In this document: piece by piece, positions 27,033 through 35,637 of the stretch
Layout: each line of letters begins with the position of its first letter
How positions within the stretch are numbered: the stretch's first letter is position 1
Assembly (NCBI GenBank): GCA_013391385.1
Contig: JACBFI010000014.1
Coordinates: forward strand, 16,673-80,672
Direction: 5' to 3'
Source: Sediminibacterium sp. Gen4
GTDB lineage: Bacteria > Bacteroidota > Bacteroidia > Chitinophagales > Chitinophagaceae
DNA length: 64,000 nucleotides
Made by a program: the position numbers and the translations under genes
The notes under the pieces: generated by a model
What the model was told of the DNA's origin: nothing
Database searches by the model: none
What the model saw: the letters and a program-made list of their open reading frames with translations, nothing else

Positions 27033-27332
27033 TTATTTCGCTTCTACAGAATCTTCAATGATAAAAATATCTTCCCCGTCTTTTTTCATGAGATAGCGTT
27101 CACGGGCAAATTTTTCGAGCGCAGCGGGGTTGCTTTGTATATCGTTTAATTCCTGTTGGGTCTTATTGATTTCGTCGAGATAGTATTGCTTCTTGGCTTC
27201 TAACTTTTTGAGTTCGGCATTCCGTTCTCTTTGTTGAAAAAAATCACGCTGATCAAAGAACAGCATCCATACCACAAAAAAGCCCCCGGCTAGGAAGTAT
27301 TTGTTGGTGATGATGGAAGTGAGTTTTTTCAT
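27033..27332 (-). CDS. septum formation initiator, FtsB/DivIC family
   Basis: 99 residues: one membrane helix at about 12-23 (FLAGGFFVVWMLFF), then a coiled coil rich in Arg, Glu and Lys (residues about 33-65) and the conserved LEKFARERYLMKKDGEDIFII end, the DivIC/FtsB signature. The family links to FtsL and FtsQ at the division septum. It follows eno by about 100 nt on the same strand, a frequent arrangement in Bacteroidota. Confidence 0.88.
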   Translation of the reverse strand: MKKLTSIITNKYFLAGGFFVVWMLFFDQRDFFQQRERNAELKKLEAKKQYYLDEINKTQQELNDIQSNPAALEKFARERYLMKKDGEDIFIIEDSVEAK

Positions 27333-27352
27333 AATTCAAAAATAGGAGAAAA

Positions 27353-27432
27353 GCTGCAAGCTGTACGCTACAAGCCACAAGTAGAAATATTTTCCTTGCT
27401 TGAAGCTTGTAGCGTGCAGCTTGCGGCTAAAA
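27353..27432. repeat. heptamer array 13, hairpin between eno and the FtsB-like gene
   Basis: Left arm GCTGCAA, GCTGTAC, GCTACAA, GCCACAA; right arm GCTTGAA, GCTTGTA, GCGTGCA, GCTTGCG. The arms pair over about 30 bp with four mismatches. The array ends one base from the eno stop codon. A processing or partial termination role between the two genes is possible. Confidence 0.85.
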
Positions 27433-27433
27433 T

Positions 27434-28744
<1,311 letters not shown>

Positions 28745-28781
28745 TCAATTGGGTTGATAAATGATGTTGCAATTTACGGAA

Positions 28782-29501
28782 TTAGACGGTTGGTTGTGTA
28801 GCCGTTAGGTTACGGAACACTTCTTCCAATGTATTCCCTTTATGTTGCAGCAGATTGCGCACCTCATCATCGGCTACAATATTGCCTTTATCAATGATGA
28901 TTACCCGCTCACAAATAGCCTGAACTTCCTGAAGAATATGCGATGAAAACAGGATGGTTTTTTCTTTTCCCTGCTCTTTGATCACATTCCTGATTTCAAT
29001 GATTTGATTAGGGTCTAAACCACTGGTAGGCTCATCCAAGATCAATACTTCCGGATCGTGAATCAATGCCGCAGCCAATCCCACACGTTGCTTATATCCT
29101 TTGGATAGTTGTCCGGTTTTTTTATGTACTTCCGTACCCAACCCTGTTAATTGAATGGCTCGATCTACCGCCTTTGACACCTGATCCAATTGATGAACAC
29201 CTCCAATAAATGACAAGTACTCTTTTACATACATGTCATAATACAAAGGATTTGCTTCCGGTAAATAGCCAATTTTTCGTTTGGCTGCCACCGGATCTTT
29301 CTGCACGTCTATCCCACAAACCTGAATAGTACCTGTATCCGGCAATAAGTATCCGGTGATCATTTTCATAGTCGTACTTTTTCCCGCTCCATTCGGACCG
29401 AGAAATCCAATGACCCCGCCTTTTTGGGCTGAAAAAGAAATCGCATTCACTGCTTTTTGACTGCCATAGGTTTTGATAATACCGTTAACTTCAATAGACA
29501 T
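28782..29501 (-). CDS. gldA: ABC transporter ATP-binding protein, GldA-like
   Basis: 239 residues from MSIEVNGIIKTYG; the extra 23 hydrophobic residues of the longer frame are unlikely. Walker A GPNGAGKST, signature LSKGYKQR, Walker B LILDEPTSGLDPNQ and the H-loop SSHILQE are intact. Sequence and length resemble GldA, the ATPase needed for gliding in Flavobacterium, and the window also has gldH. No permease gene is adjacent, so a general ABC-2 ATPase remains possible. Confidence 0.75.
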   Translation of the reverse strand: MSIEVNGIIKTYGSQKAVNAISFSAQKGGVIGFLGPNGAGKSTTMKMITGYLLPDTGTIQVCGIDVQKDPVAAKRKIGYLPEANPLYYDMYVKEYLSFIGGVHQLDQVSKAVDRAIQLTGLGTEVHKKTGQLSKGYKQRVGLAAALIHDPEVLILDEPTSGLDPNQIIEIRNVIKEQGKEKTILFSSHILQEVQAICERVIIIDKGNIVADDEVRNLLQHKGNTLEEVFRNLTATQPTV

Positions 29502-29628
29502 GCGGTAAAGATATAAATTCAAGGGGTAGCGCGGGTGAAAGAAAAGATAAAAATAGATCAGCAAAAACAATGACTATTTACACTGAATAATCAAGATATT
29601 TATAACTGATAATCAACTTGTTTCATCC

Positions 29629-30084
29629 ATGCATGAACAGACTTATTCAATAGAATTAGTATCTGAACAAACAGTTGCTGCACTTACTATACTCAGTCTA
29701 GAACTCTGGCCAGACTGCGACTATGATGAAGAAAAAAATCAATGGGAACAATTGATGCATTCAGCAAAAGACTATTGTGCTTTGGTAAAAATAGATGATG
29801 CGTATGTAGGTTTTATTCATATCAGTATAAGATACGACCATGTAGAAGGTGCTGAATCAAATAATACTGCTTATTTGGAAGGCATCTATGTGAGGCCTGC
29901 TTATAGAAAAAAACAGATAGCATCGGCATTGTTATCAAGTGGAGAAACATGGGCTAGTTCTATGGGACTAACCCAATTGGCATCGGACACAGAAATAGAT
30001 AATCAAATCAGTCAACTATTTCATCAACAAGCCGGATTTAGAGAAGTGAGTAGACTTGTTTGTTTTATCAAAACAATACAATAA
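29629..30084 (+). CDS. GNAT acetyltransferase resembling AAC(6')
   Basis: 151 residues, a single GNAT domain. Similarity to aminoglycoside 6'-N-acetyltransferases is clear in pattern: LWPDCDYDEE, DYCALVKIDDAYVGFIHISIRYDHVEG, then YLEGIYVRPAYRKKQIASALL (acetyl-CoA loop), WASSMGLTQLASDTEIDNQIS and HQQAGFREVSRLVCFIK. Known AAC(6') enzymes acetylate amikacin- and kanamycin-type drugs. It is a chromosomal single gene without mobile-element sequence nearby. Whether it acts on drugs or on a cell metabolite is unknown. Confidence 0.75.
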   Translation: MHEQTYSIELVSEQTVAALTILSLELWPDCDYDEEKNQWEQLMHSAKDYCALVKIDDAYVGFIHISIRYDHVEGAESNNTAYLEGIYVRPAYRKKQIASALLSSGETWASSMGLTQLASDTEIDNQISQLFHQQAGFREVSRLVCFIKTIQ

Positions 30085-30088
30085 AGGT

Positions 30089-30310
30089 TTAATCTTCTTG
30101 ATCATACTCACCTTTCACAGCATAATATCCAAACAAACTCAGTGCAAAAGCGATCGGCAAGAATACCAACACAAAAACACCCCACTGGATCCAGGTATCC
30201 GCTGAAGGCTTTGCTGCTATTTCTGAAGATGCTGTACGAATCAAAAAGAAAACTGCTAATGGACCTAACAACATCCATACAATACCGGCTATTCTTTTCA
30301 GTTGTGTCAT
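30089..30310 (-). CDS. small two-helix membrane protein beside an MFS transporter
   Basis: 73 residues with two membrane helices (about 8-26 and 42-62). It starts 10 nt after the MFS gene on the same strand, so the two are cotranscribed. Such short partners (DUF6814-like) recur next to MFS genes in Bacteroidota and may be accessory subunits; this is inference. Confidence 0.7.
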   Translation of the reverse strand: MTQLKRIAGIVWMLLGPLAVFFLIRTASSEIAAKPSADTWIQWGVFVLVFLPIAFALSLFGYYAVKGEYDQED

Positions 30311-30320
30311 GTTGAATATT

Positions 30321-31838
30321 TTAATGGATGGTTTTCCGGTTACTCAAATAAATGGCTCCTACCAATACACAAACACCTGCAATGATGATCGGATACATCA
30401 ATCCCACCAATGGATCGCCTGTATAGATGGTAGTCAATAGTGTTGCAATAAAAGGTGTTAATCCACCAAATACACCATTGCCAATATGATAAGGCAGTGA
30501 CATAGAGGTATAACGAATTCTGGTAGGAAATAATTCTACCAGAAAAGCCGCAATAGGTCCATAGACCATTGTAACATAGATGATCATCACAAAAACAATT
30601 GCTACCATTTTCCAATAAACACCACTGCCCAATTGTTTGGTTTGTTGTACGATTGGTTTTGTATACTTATTGTAATCATCATACAATGTGTCTTTTGCGA
30701 TCACATGCAATTGAGTTCCGTCAGTATAGGATTGATGTATTTCAATGGTGCGTACAGAATCGGTTGAGCCGGCAATTGGTTGTAGTGTCGTTTGTTCTGT
30801 TCTCTCTTCCGTTATTTCAGTTTTTTGTTCAACATCACTCAACTGCAATAATTGCTGAAACAAAGGTTTGTAGGTTACAACAGCTAAAAACATCCCTGCC
30901 AACATGATCCACTTCCTTCCCACTTTATCACTCCAATGACCGAAGAATACAAAAAAAGGAGTGCCAAAAAGTATGGCCCAAATCAAGATGGTTCGCGACT
31001 GATCAAAATCAATCTTACATACATTCTCCAAAAAAGATTGGGCATAAAACTGCCCTGTGTACCAAACAACGCCTTGTCCCATCGTAGCACCAAACAAAGC
31101 CAATAAAACCATTTTCAAATTGGCTTTATGACCGAAACTTTCTTTTAAAGGATTGGTAGCTGTTTTCCCCTCTGCTTTCAATTGTGAAAACAAAGGAGAC
31201 TCTTGCATTTTCAAACGTATATAAATAGAAACGATCACCAATACAATTGATAATAAAAAAGGAATACGCCATCCCCAGTCATTGAATTTGGCGATAGATG
31301 CTTGTGGATCATCATCCAATGCATGCCGGGTAATAAGAATAACGCCTAATGAAACAAAGAGACCGAGTGTTGCTGTGGTTTGTATCCACGAAGTAAAATA
31401 TCCTCTTCGTTCTTTTGGCGCATGTTCTGCCACATAAGTAGCCGCGCCCCCGTACTCACCCCCCAGTGCAAGTCCTTGTAATAAGCGTAATAATAAAACG
31501 ATCACAGGAGCCGCAAAACCAATACTTTCATAAGAAGGAACCAATCCAATAGCAAAAGTGGAGCCTCCCATGAGGACGAGTGTTAGCAGAAAAGTATATT
31601 TTCTTCCAACAATATCTCCCAGTCTGCCAAATACCAAGGCACCAAACGGACGAACAATAAACCCGGCAGCAAATGTGGCCAAGGTGGAAAGCAAAGCAGC
31701 GGTTGGGTTGGTCTTTGGAAAAAATTGTCCGGCAATAACAGTAGCCAGACTTCCAAAAATGTAAAAATCATACCACTCGATAAGGGTTCCTAATGAGGAA
31801 GCGGTAATGACTTTCCAAATGCCTTTTTCTTTTTTCAT
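30321..31838 (-). CDS. MFS transporter, metabolite:H+ symporter type, with an inserted loop
   Basis: 505 residues, 12 membrane segments. The motifs SSLGTLIEWYDFYIFGSLA, RPFGALVFGRLGDIVGRKYTF and LLRLLQGLALGGEYGGAATYVAEHAP are those of the MHS family (ProP, KgtP, ShiA). About 75 hydrophilic residues near 325-400 (QKTEITEERTEQTTLQ to KQLGSG) interrupt the C-terminal half; normal members lack them. Substrate unknown. Cotranscribed with the small protein downstream. Confidence 0.87.
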   Translation of the reverse strand: MKKEKGIWKVITASSLGTLIEWYDFYIFGSLATVIAGQFFPKTNPTAALLSTLATFAAGFIVRPFGALVFGRLGDIVGRKYTFLLTLVLMGGSTFAIGLVPSYESIGFAAPVIVLLLRLLQGLALGGEYGGAATYVAEHAPKERRGYFTSWIQTTATLGLFVSLGVILITRHALDDDPQASIAKFNDWGWRIPFLLSIVLVIVSIYIRLKMQESPLFSQLKAEGKTATNPLKESFGHKANLKMVLLALFGATMGQGVVWYTGQFYAQSFLENVCKIDFDQSRTILIWAILFGTPFFVFFGHWSDKVGRKWIMLAGMFLAVVTYKPLFQQLLQLSDVEQKTEITEERTEQTTLQPIAGSTDSVRTIEIHQSYTDGTQLHVIAKDTLYDDYNKYTKPIVQQTKQLGSGVYWKMVAIVFVMIIYVTMVYGPIAAFLVELFPTRIRYTSMSLPYHIGNGVFGGLTPFIATLLTTIYTGDPLVGLMYPIIIAGVCVLVGAIYLSNRKTIH

Positions 31839-31946
31839 ATGCGTTTACAACTTACAGTAAAGAACTGATTTTCCCAAGCGCATCCTCGCCATCCGATACT
31901 TGAATGAAACTTCCCCACACTGTTCTGATTAATTCAACAGTTCCCT

Positions 31947-31954
31947 TACTTTCG
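31947..31954 (+). promoter_or_regulatory. -7 promoter element of holB
   Basis: TACTTTCG, a variant of TAnnTTTG, 8 nt before the start codon. The transcript would have almost no leader. Confidence 0.5.
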
Positions 31955-31962
31955 TTCTGTAC

Positions 31963-33162
31963 ATGTTATTCAAAGACATCATAGGGCAAGCGGCTGTAAA
32001 GCAACACCTGGCTGAAATGGTTCAGCAGAATCGATTGAGTCATGCTTTACTCTTTTTGGGTAAAGAAGGGAGTGGCGCTTTACCCCTGGCGCTGGCTTTC
32101 GCAGAGTTTGTGATTTGTCAGCCCAATGCTAGCGAACCTGTTGCAGATTTGTTTGGTGGGTTCACACCCATGGAAGCGGGTCCGGCTTATATTCCACCTG
32201 ATGATATTCATAGCCAACCTGCATTTGCTAGAGCTGCACAACTGATGCATCCTGATTTGCATTTTTCTTATCCGGTGATCCCCAAAAAGGCAGGTGATAA
32301 ACCGATCAGTACAGATTACATTTCGGAATGGCGTGAGTTTATTCAGCAATATCCGTACGGAAATGTATACGATTGGTTACAGTTTATTGGCGCTGAGAAT
32401 AAACAGGGAAATATTACTGCCAATGAATGTAATGACATCATCCATAAGCTAAGTTTAAAAAGTTTTGAAAGCGATTACAAGGCTTTGGTTTTATGGATGC
32501 CTGAATATTTGGGTAAAGAAGGCAATAAATTGCTCAAACTAATCGAAGAGCCGCCACCCAATACCTTATTTATTCTGGTGGCAGAAAACGATGAACAAAT
32601 ACTACCTACCATCTTAAGCCGTTGTCAACTGGTAAAAATTCCCATGCCGGAAGATGCTGAAATTGAACGGGCGCTTATTGAAAGGGCAAAAGCCAATCCG
32701 GATACTGCTAAACAAATTGCTGCCATAGCTGAGGGGAATTATAGGGAGGCGCTGCAGTTATTACAACATGCTGAAGAAGACTGGCAAAGTTTGCTGCGCG
32801 ATTGGTTGAATGCAACCCTCAAAGGTGGTCCCTTGGCCCAGATCAAGTTTACGGCGGATATCAGTGAATTGGGACGGGAAAAACAAAAGCAGTTTCTGCG
32901 CTATTTCAATCACTTGCTGGAAATGAGTATCCGTATACGGGTAATGGGGTCTGAACAGGTGGCAGCCGGTGACCAGGAACGCGATTTTGCGAACAGATTG
33001 AATAAAATAGCTTCTGTAAGTCAGCAACAAGCCATTATAGAGGAACTGGATCGGGCTTCCTATTATATTGAGCGAAATGCCAATGCCAAAATGCTGTTTC
33101 AGGCTTTGACCCTGAAACTCTATCACATCATTCAGAACAAAACCCTAATTTTGAACGGATAG
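31963..33162 (+). CDS. holB: DNA polymerase III delta-prime subunit
   Basis: 399 residues. A clamp-loader AAA+ protein that opens the sliding clamp ring. Seen: IIGQAAVKQHLAEMVQQNRLSHALLF, then GKEGSGALPLALAFAEF in place of a true Walker A (no GK[ST], as normal for delta-prime), YLGKEGNKLLKLIEEPPPNTLFILVAEN (sensor region) and ILSRCQLVKIPMP. The zinc-binding cysteines found in E. coli are not evident. Transcribed from a promoter with a very short leader. Confidence 0.88.
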   Translation: MLFKDIIGQAAVKQHLAEMVQQNRLSHALLFLGKEGSGALPLALAFAEFVICQPNASEPVADLFGGFTPMEAGPAYIPPDDIHSQPAFARAAQLMHPDLHFSYPVIPKKAGDKPISTDYISEWREFIQQYPYGNVYDWLQFIGAENKQGNITANECNDIIHKLSLKSFESDYKALVLWMPEYLGKEGNKLLKLIEEPPPNTLFILVAENDEQILPTILSRCQLVKIPMPEDAEIERALIERAKANPDTAKQIAAIAEGNYREALQLLQHAEEDWQSLLRDWLNATLKGGPLAQIKFTADISELGREKQKQFLRYFNHLLEMSIRIRVMGSEQVAAGDQERDFANRLNKIASVSQQQAIIEELDRASYYIERNANAKMLFQALTLKLYHIIQNKTLILNG

Positions 33163-33167
33163 CCTCG

Positions 33168-33182
33168 GCCGCCATAGGCGGC
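33168..33182. repeat. GC-rich hairpin downstream of holB
   Basis: GCCGCC / GGCGGC with loop ATA, followed by TTGGGG rather than a U-run, so only a weak terminator. The core CCGCCATAGGCGG resembles CCGCCATAGAC in the hairpin at 52348. The rest of the gap to 33412 shows no gene. Confidence 0.45.
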
Positions 33183-33412
33183 TTGGGGAAATAGAGCGGG
33201 GAAAATGTGTTTTGTATTATTTGCTAAGTGCTGATCCATCATACCACTGAAAATATGAACGGTTATTTGACCATCCTATCATCGTAAATCACTGATTACC
33301 AGTGTACAGAACGTTGAAGTGAGTTACACAACCGCAGCCACATAGCAGTACTACAGTCTATGCACAATAAAATTTCCCCTATTCAGTTATTAACCTGATT
33401 AATGATTTTAAT

Positions 33413-34786
33413 ATGGGATGTGGATCATGTGGAACGGGTAAACCGAACGGATGTAAAAGCAATGGCGGCTGCAGCACGGGTGGCTGTAATCGTTTGAATG
33501 TACACGATTGGCTGATGAACCTTCCTTTCAGCGACCCTGAAAGTTCCTGTAAAGTAGTAGAAGTAAGTTTCAAACAAGGCAGTCGCAAAGAATTCTTTCG
33601 CAATACAACACTACAATTTTTTGAGAAAGGTGATTATGTAACCGTAGAAGGTGTGAGTGGATATGATGTGGGCGAAGTGAGTTTGACAGGAGAACTGGTT
33701 CGTATTCAAATGAAGAAAAAAGGGGTGGATGAGTTCAACCCTGAAATGAAAAAAATTCTCCGCAGAAGTACCGAAAGAGATATTGAAAGTTTTCAGATCA
33801 GTAAATCTAGAGAGAAAGAGATGCTGGCAAGAAGCAGGGCGATGGCACGTACCCTGAATCTGGAAATGAAACTGAGTGAAGTAGAAGTACAGGCCGATGG
33901 CAAAAAAGCTACTTTCTTTTATACCGCCGATGACCGTGTTGATTTTCGTGAACTCATCAAGCAGTATGCGAATGATTTCAAGGTAAAAGTAGAAATGCGT
34001 CAGATTGGTATCCGTCAGGAAGCTGCGAAAGTGGGTGGTATTGGAAGTTGCGGACGTGAACTGTGTTGCAGTACCTGGTTACATGATTTTAAAAGTGTAA
34101 ATACTACTGCTGCTCGTTATCAGAATTTATCGATCAATCAGACCAAACTCAGCGGACAGTGTGGCCGTTTGAAATGTTGTTTGAATTATGAGTTGGATAC
34201 TTATTTAGATGCGTTGCAGCATTTCCCGGATTATGCCGATCAATTGGATACTGCTATGGGTCCTGCATATCTCATCAAGAAAGATATTTTCAAAAATTTG
34301 ATGTGGTATGTATTACCCAATAATACCAAACACTATCCACTCACCATTCAGCGTGTGAAGGAAATCAAACGCCTGAATCAGCAAGGACAAAAAGTAGAAG
34401 AACTGCAACCGGTAGAAGTCACCAGCAGTAAGCCTAAAGAAGTAGAACCTGCTTTTGTAGATGTAGTTGGACAAATTAGTTTACGCAGTCTGGAGCGCAA
34501 TGATAAACGTAGAAAGGATCAGCAGCGTGGTGATAGAAGAAACGGAGGGCAGCAGCAGGGGACAAGGGGACAAGATTCAAGACCACAAGGAAATCAAGGA
34601 AGAGGACAAGGACCAAGACCGCAGGGAAATCAGCAAGGGAATAGGCCACAAGGTCCAAGACCTCAAGGAAATCAGCAGGGAAATAGGCCTCAAGGTCCAA
34701 GACCACAAGGGAATCAAGGAAGAGGACAAGGACCAAGACCGCAGGGAAATCAAGGTGGTGAACAGCAGCCTAAGCCGGATGCTTAA
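33413..34786 (+). CDS. ricT: RicT-like protein (PSP1 domain) with a repetitive tail
   Basis: 457 residues. The N-terminus is cysteine-rich (MGCGSCGTGKPNGC). The central PSP1 domain holds GGIGSCGRELCCSTWL and LSGQCGRLKCCLNYE, the signature of YaaT/RicT, an iron-sulfur subunit of a complex that in Bacillus helps mature mRNA. Bacteroidota carry it without the sporulation context, next to holB as here. The last 85 residues are Pro/Gln/Gly/Asn/Arg repeats, an unusual RNA-binding-like tail. Confidence 0.85.
   Translation: MGCGSCGTGKPNGCKSNGGCSTGGCNRLNVHDWLMNLPFSDPESSCKVVEVSFKQGSRKEFFRNTTLQFFEKGDYVTVEGVSGYDVGEVSLTGELVRIQMKKKGVDEFNPEMKKILRRSTERDIESFQISKSREKEMLARSRAMARTLNLEMKLSEVEVQADGKKATFFYTADDRVDFRELIKQYANDFKVKVEMRQIGIRQEAAKVGGIGSCGRELCCSTWLHDFKSVNTTAARYQNLSINQTKLSGQCGRLKCCLNYELDTYLDALQHFPDYADQLDTAMGPAYLIKKDIFKNLMWYVLPNNTKHYPLTIQRVKEIKRLNQQGQKVEELQPVEVTSSKPKEVEPAFVDVVGQISLRSLERNDKRRKDQQRGDRRNGGQQQGTRGQDSRPQGNQGRGQGPRPQGNQQGNRPQGPRPQGNQQGNRPQGPRPQGNQGRGQGPRPQGNQGGEQQPKPDA
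34587..34760. repeat. internal repeats encoding the PQGNQ tail of RicT
   Basis: Imperfect repeats of the 42-nt unit that codes for PQGPRPQGNQQGNR. Bases 34592-34632 and 34712-34752 are identical over 41 nt, 120 nt apart. Slippage or recombination could change the tail length. Confidence 0.8.
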
Positions 34787-34810
34787 TTAATAGGAAAAAA
34801 AATGTATTTA

Positions 34811-34840
34811 AAAGGTATCATTCATGTGATACCTTTTTTT
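34811..34840 (+). terminator. intrinsic terminator of ricT
   Basis: Perfect 10-bp stem AAAGGTATCA / TGATACCTTT, loop TTCATG, then a run of T on the plus strand, 25 nt after the ricT stop. Confidence 0.88.
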
Positions 34841-34983
34841 GTGCCGTTAGTACTACTTCGTATAAATACCTGATTTTTTAGACTACGCTTGGTACGGATG
34901 GGTTGAGTGTAGATTTGATGATCCGAAAGAATACAATTATTCATCCCAAACTCAACAAATGAAATTAATGAGCAGCAATTCGA

Positions 34984-35008
34984 AAAGTTACCAAAATTTG
35001 GTAACTTT
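34984..35008. promoter_or_regulatory. 25-bp palindromic operator of parDE
   Basis: AAAGTTACCAAA and TTTGGTAACTTT are perfect reverse complements around one central base. It lies 16 nt before the parD start. Palindromes at this place usually bind the ParD antitoxin or the ParDE complex for autoregulation. Binding here is inferred. Confidence 0.7.
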
Positions 35009-35024
35009 AACCGAAACAGGTTTT

Positions 35025-35273
35025 ATGGGTAGAAATACATCTGTATCTCTTGGAGATTATTTTGAAAAATTTGTAGACGCAAAAGTCGAAGAAGGAAGGT
35101 ATAAAAATGCAAGTGAAGTCATTCGTGCTGGCTTACGGTTATTGGAAGAAGAAGAAACAAAAGTGAGAGCTTTAAAAAAAGCATTAGAAGACGGTATGAC
35201 AAGCGGGGTAGTCAAAAACTTTGATCCGAAAAAACACCTGAAATCTTTAAAGTCAGCAAAGACAGGTGGCTAA
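35025..35273 (+). CDS. parD: ParD-type antitoxin
   Basis: 82 residues from MGRNTSVSLGDYFEKFV; an earlier in-frame ATG at 34959 would place 22 residues, and the operator, inside the coding region. The ribbon-helix-helix core SVSLGDYFEKFVDAKVEEGRYKNASEVIRAGLRLLEEEE is that of ParD. The C-terminal part is disordered and basic and should wrap the toxin. It overlaps parE by 8 nt. Confidence 0.9.
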   Translation: MGRNTSVSLGDYFEKFVDAKVEEGRYKNASEVIRAGLRLLEEEETKVRALKKALEDGMTSGVVKNFDPKKHLKSLKSAKTGG

Positions 35274-35580
35274 TTATATTATTTCAAGAAAAGCACTGGA
35301 TGATCTTTCAGATATATGGAAGTACAGTTTGGAAGTCTGGTCTGAAAAACAAGCAGATCGATATTACAATGAGATTGTACAAGCATTTGAAGCTGTATCT
35401 ATCAATCCCTCAATAGGAAAAAAGTATTTGCAGTTAGATGTATTGATTAAAGGTTACAAGGTAAATCGACACATCATTTTTTATTCTTTAGACAAAGAAA
35501 ATACGCTATACATCATTCGCATACTTCATGAGAAGATGGACACTAAGAGTCATATCGCTACTGAAGTTAATCGTGAATAG
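35266..35580 (+). CDS. parE: ParE-type toxin
   Basis: 104 residues starting at GTG 35266 inside the end of parD, a coupled arrangement. ParE toxins poison DNA gyrase. Typical pattern: ALDDLSDIWKYSLEVWSEKQADRYY, then GYKVNRHIIFYSL and YIIRILHEKMD. The toxin looks intact. There are no transposase remains around the pair. Confidence 0.9.
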   Translation: MANYIISRKALDDLSDIWKYSLEVWSEKQADRYYNEIVQAFEAVSINPSIGKKYLQLDVLIKGYKVNRHIIFYSLDKENTLYIIRILHEKMDTKSHIATEVNRE

Positions 35581-35637
35581 CAATAAAAAATCGGCTGTCG
35601 AGTTGACAACCGATTACTGTAAAATTTATAATAATTA

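Noticed and set aside
34467-34790. Second plus-strand ORF in the RicT tail
   Set aside because: It is an alternative frame of the repetitive tail; repeats keep several frames open by chance.
35025-35580. ParDE as part of a mobile island
   Set aside because: No transposase, integrase, direct repeats or codon-use shift near the pair; ordinary chromosomal context.
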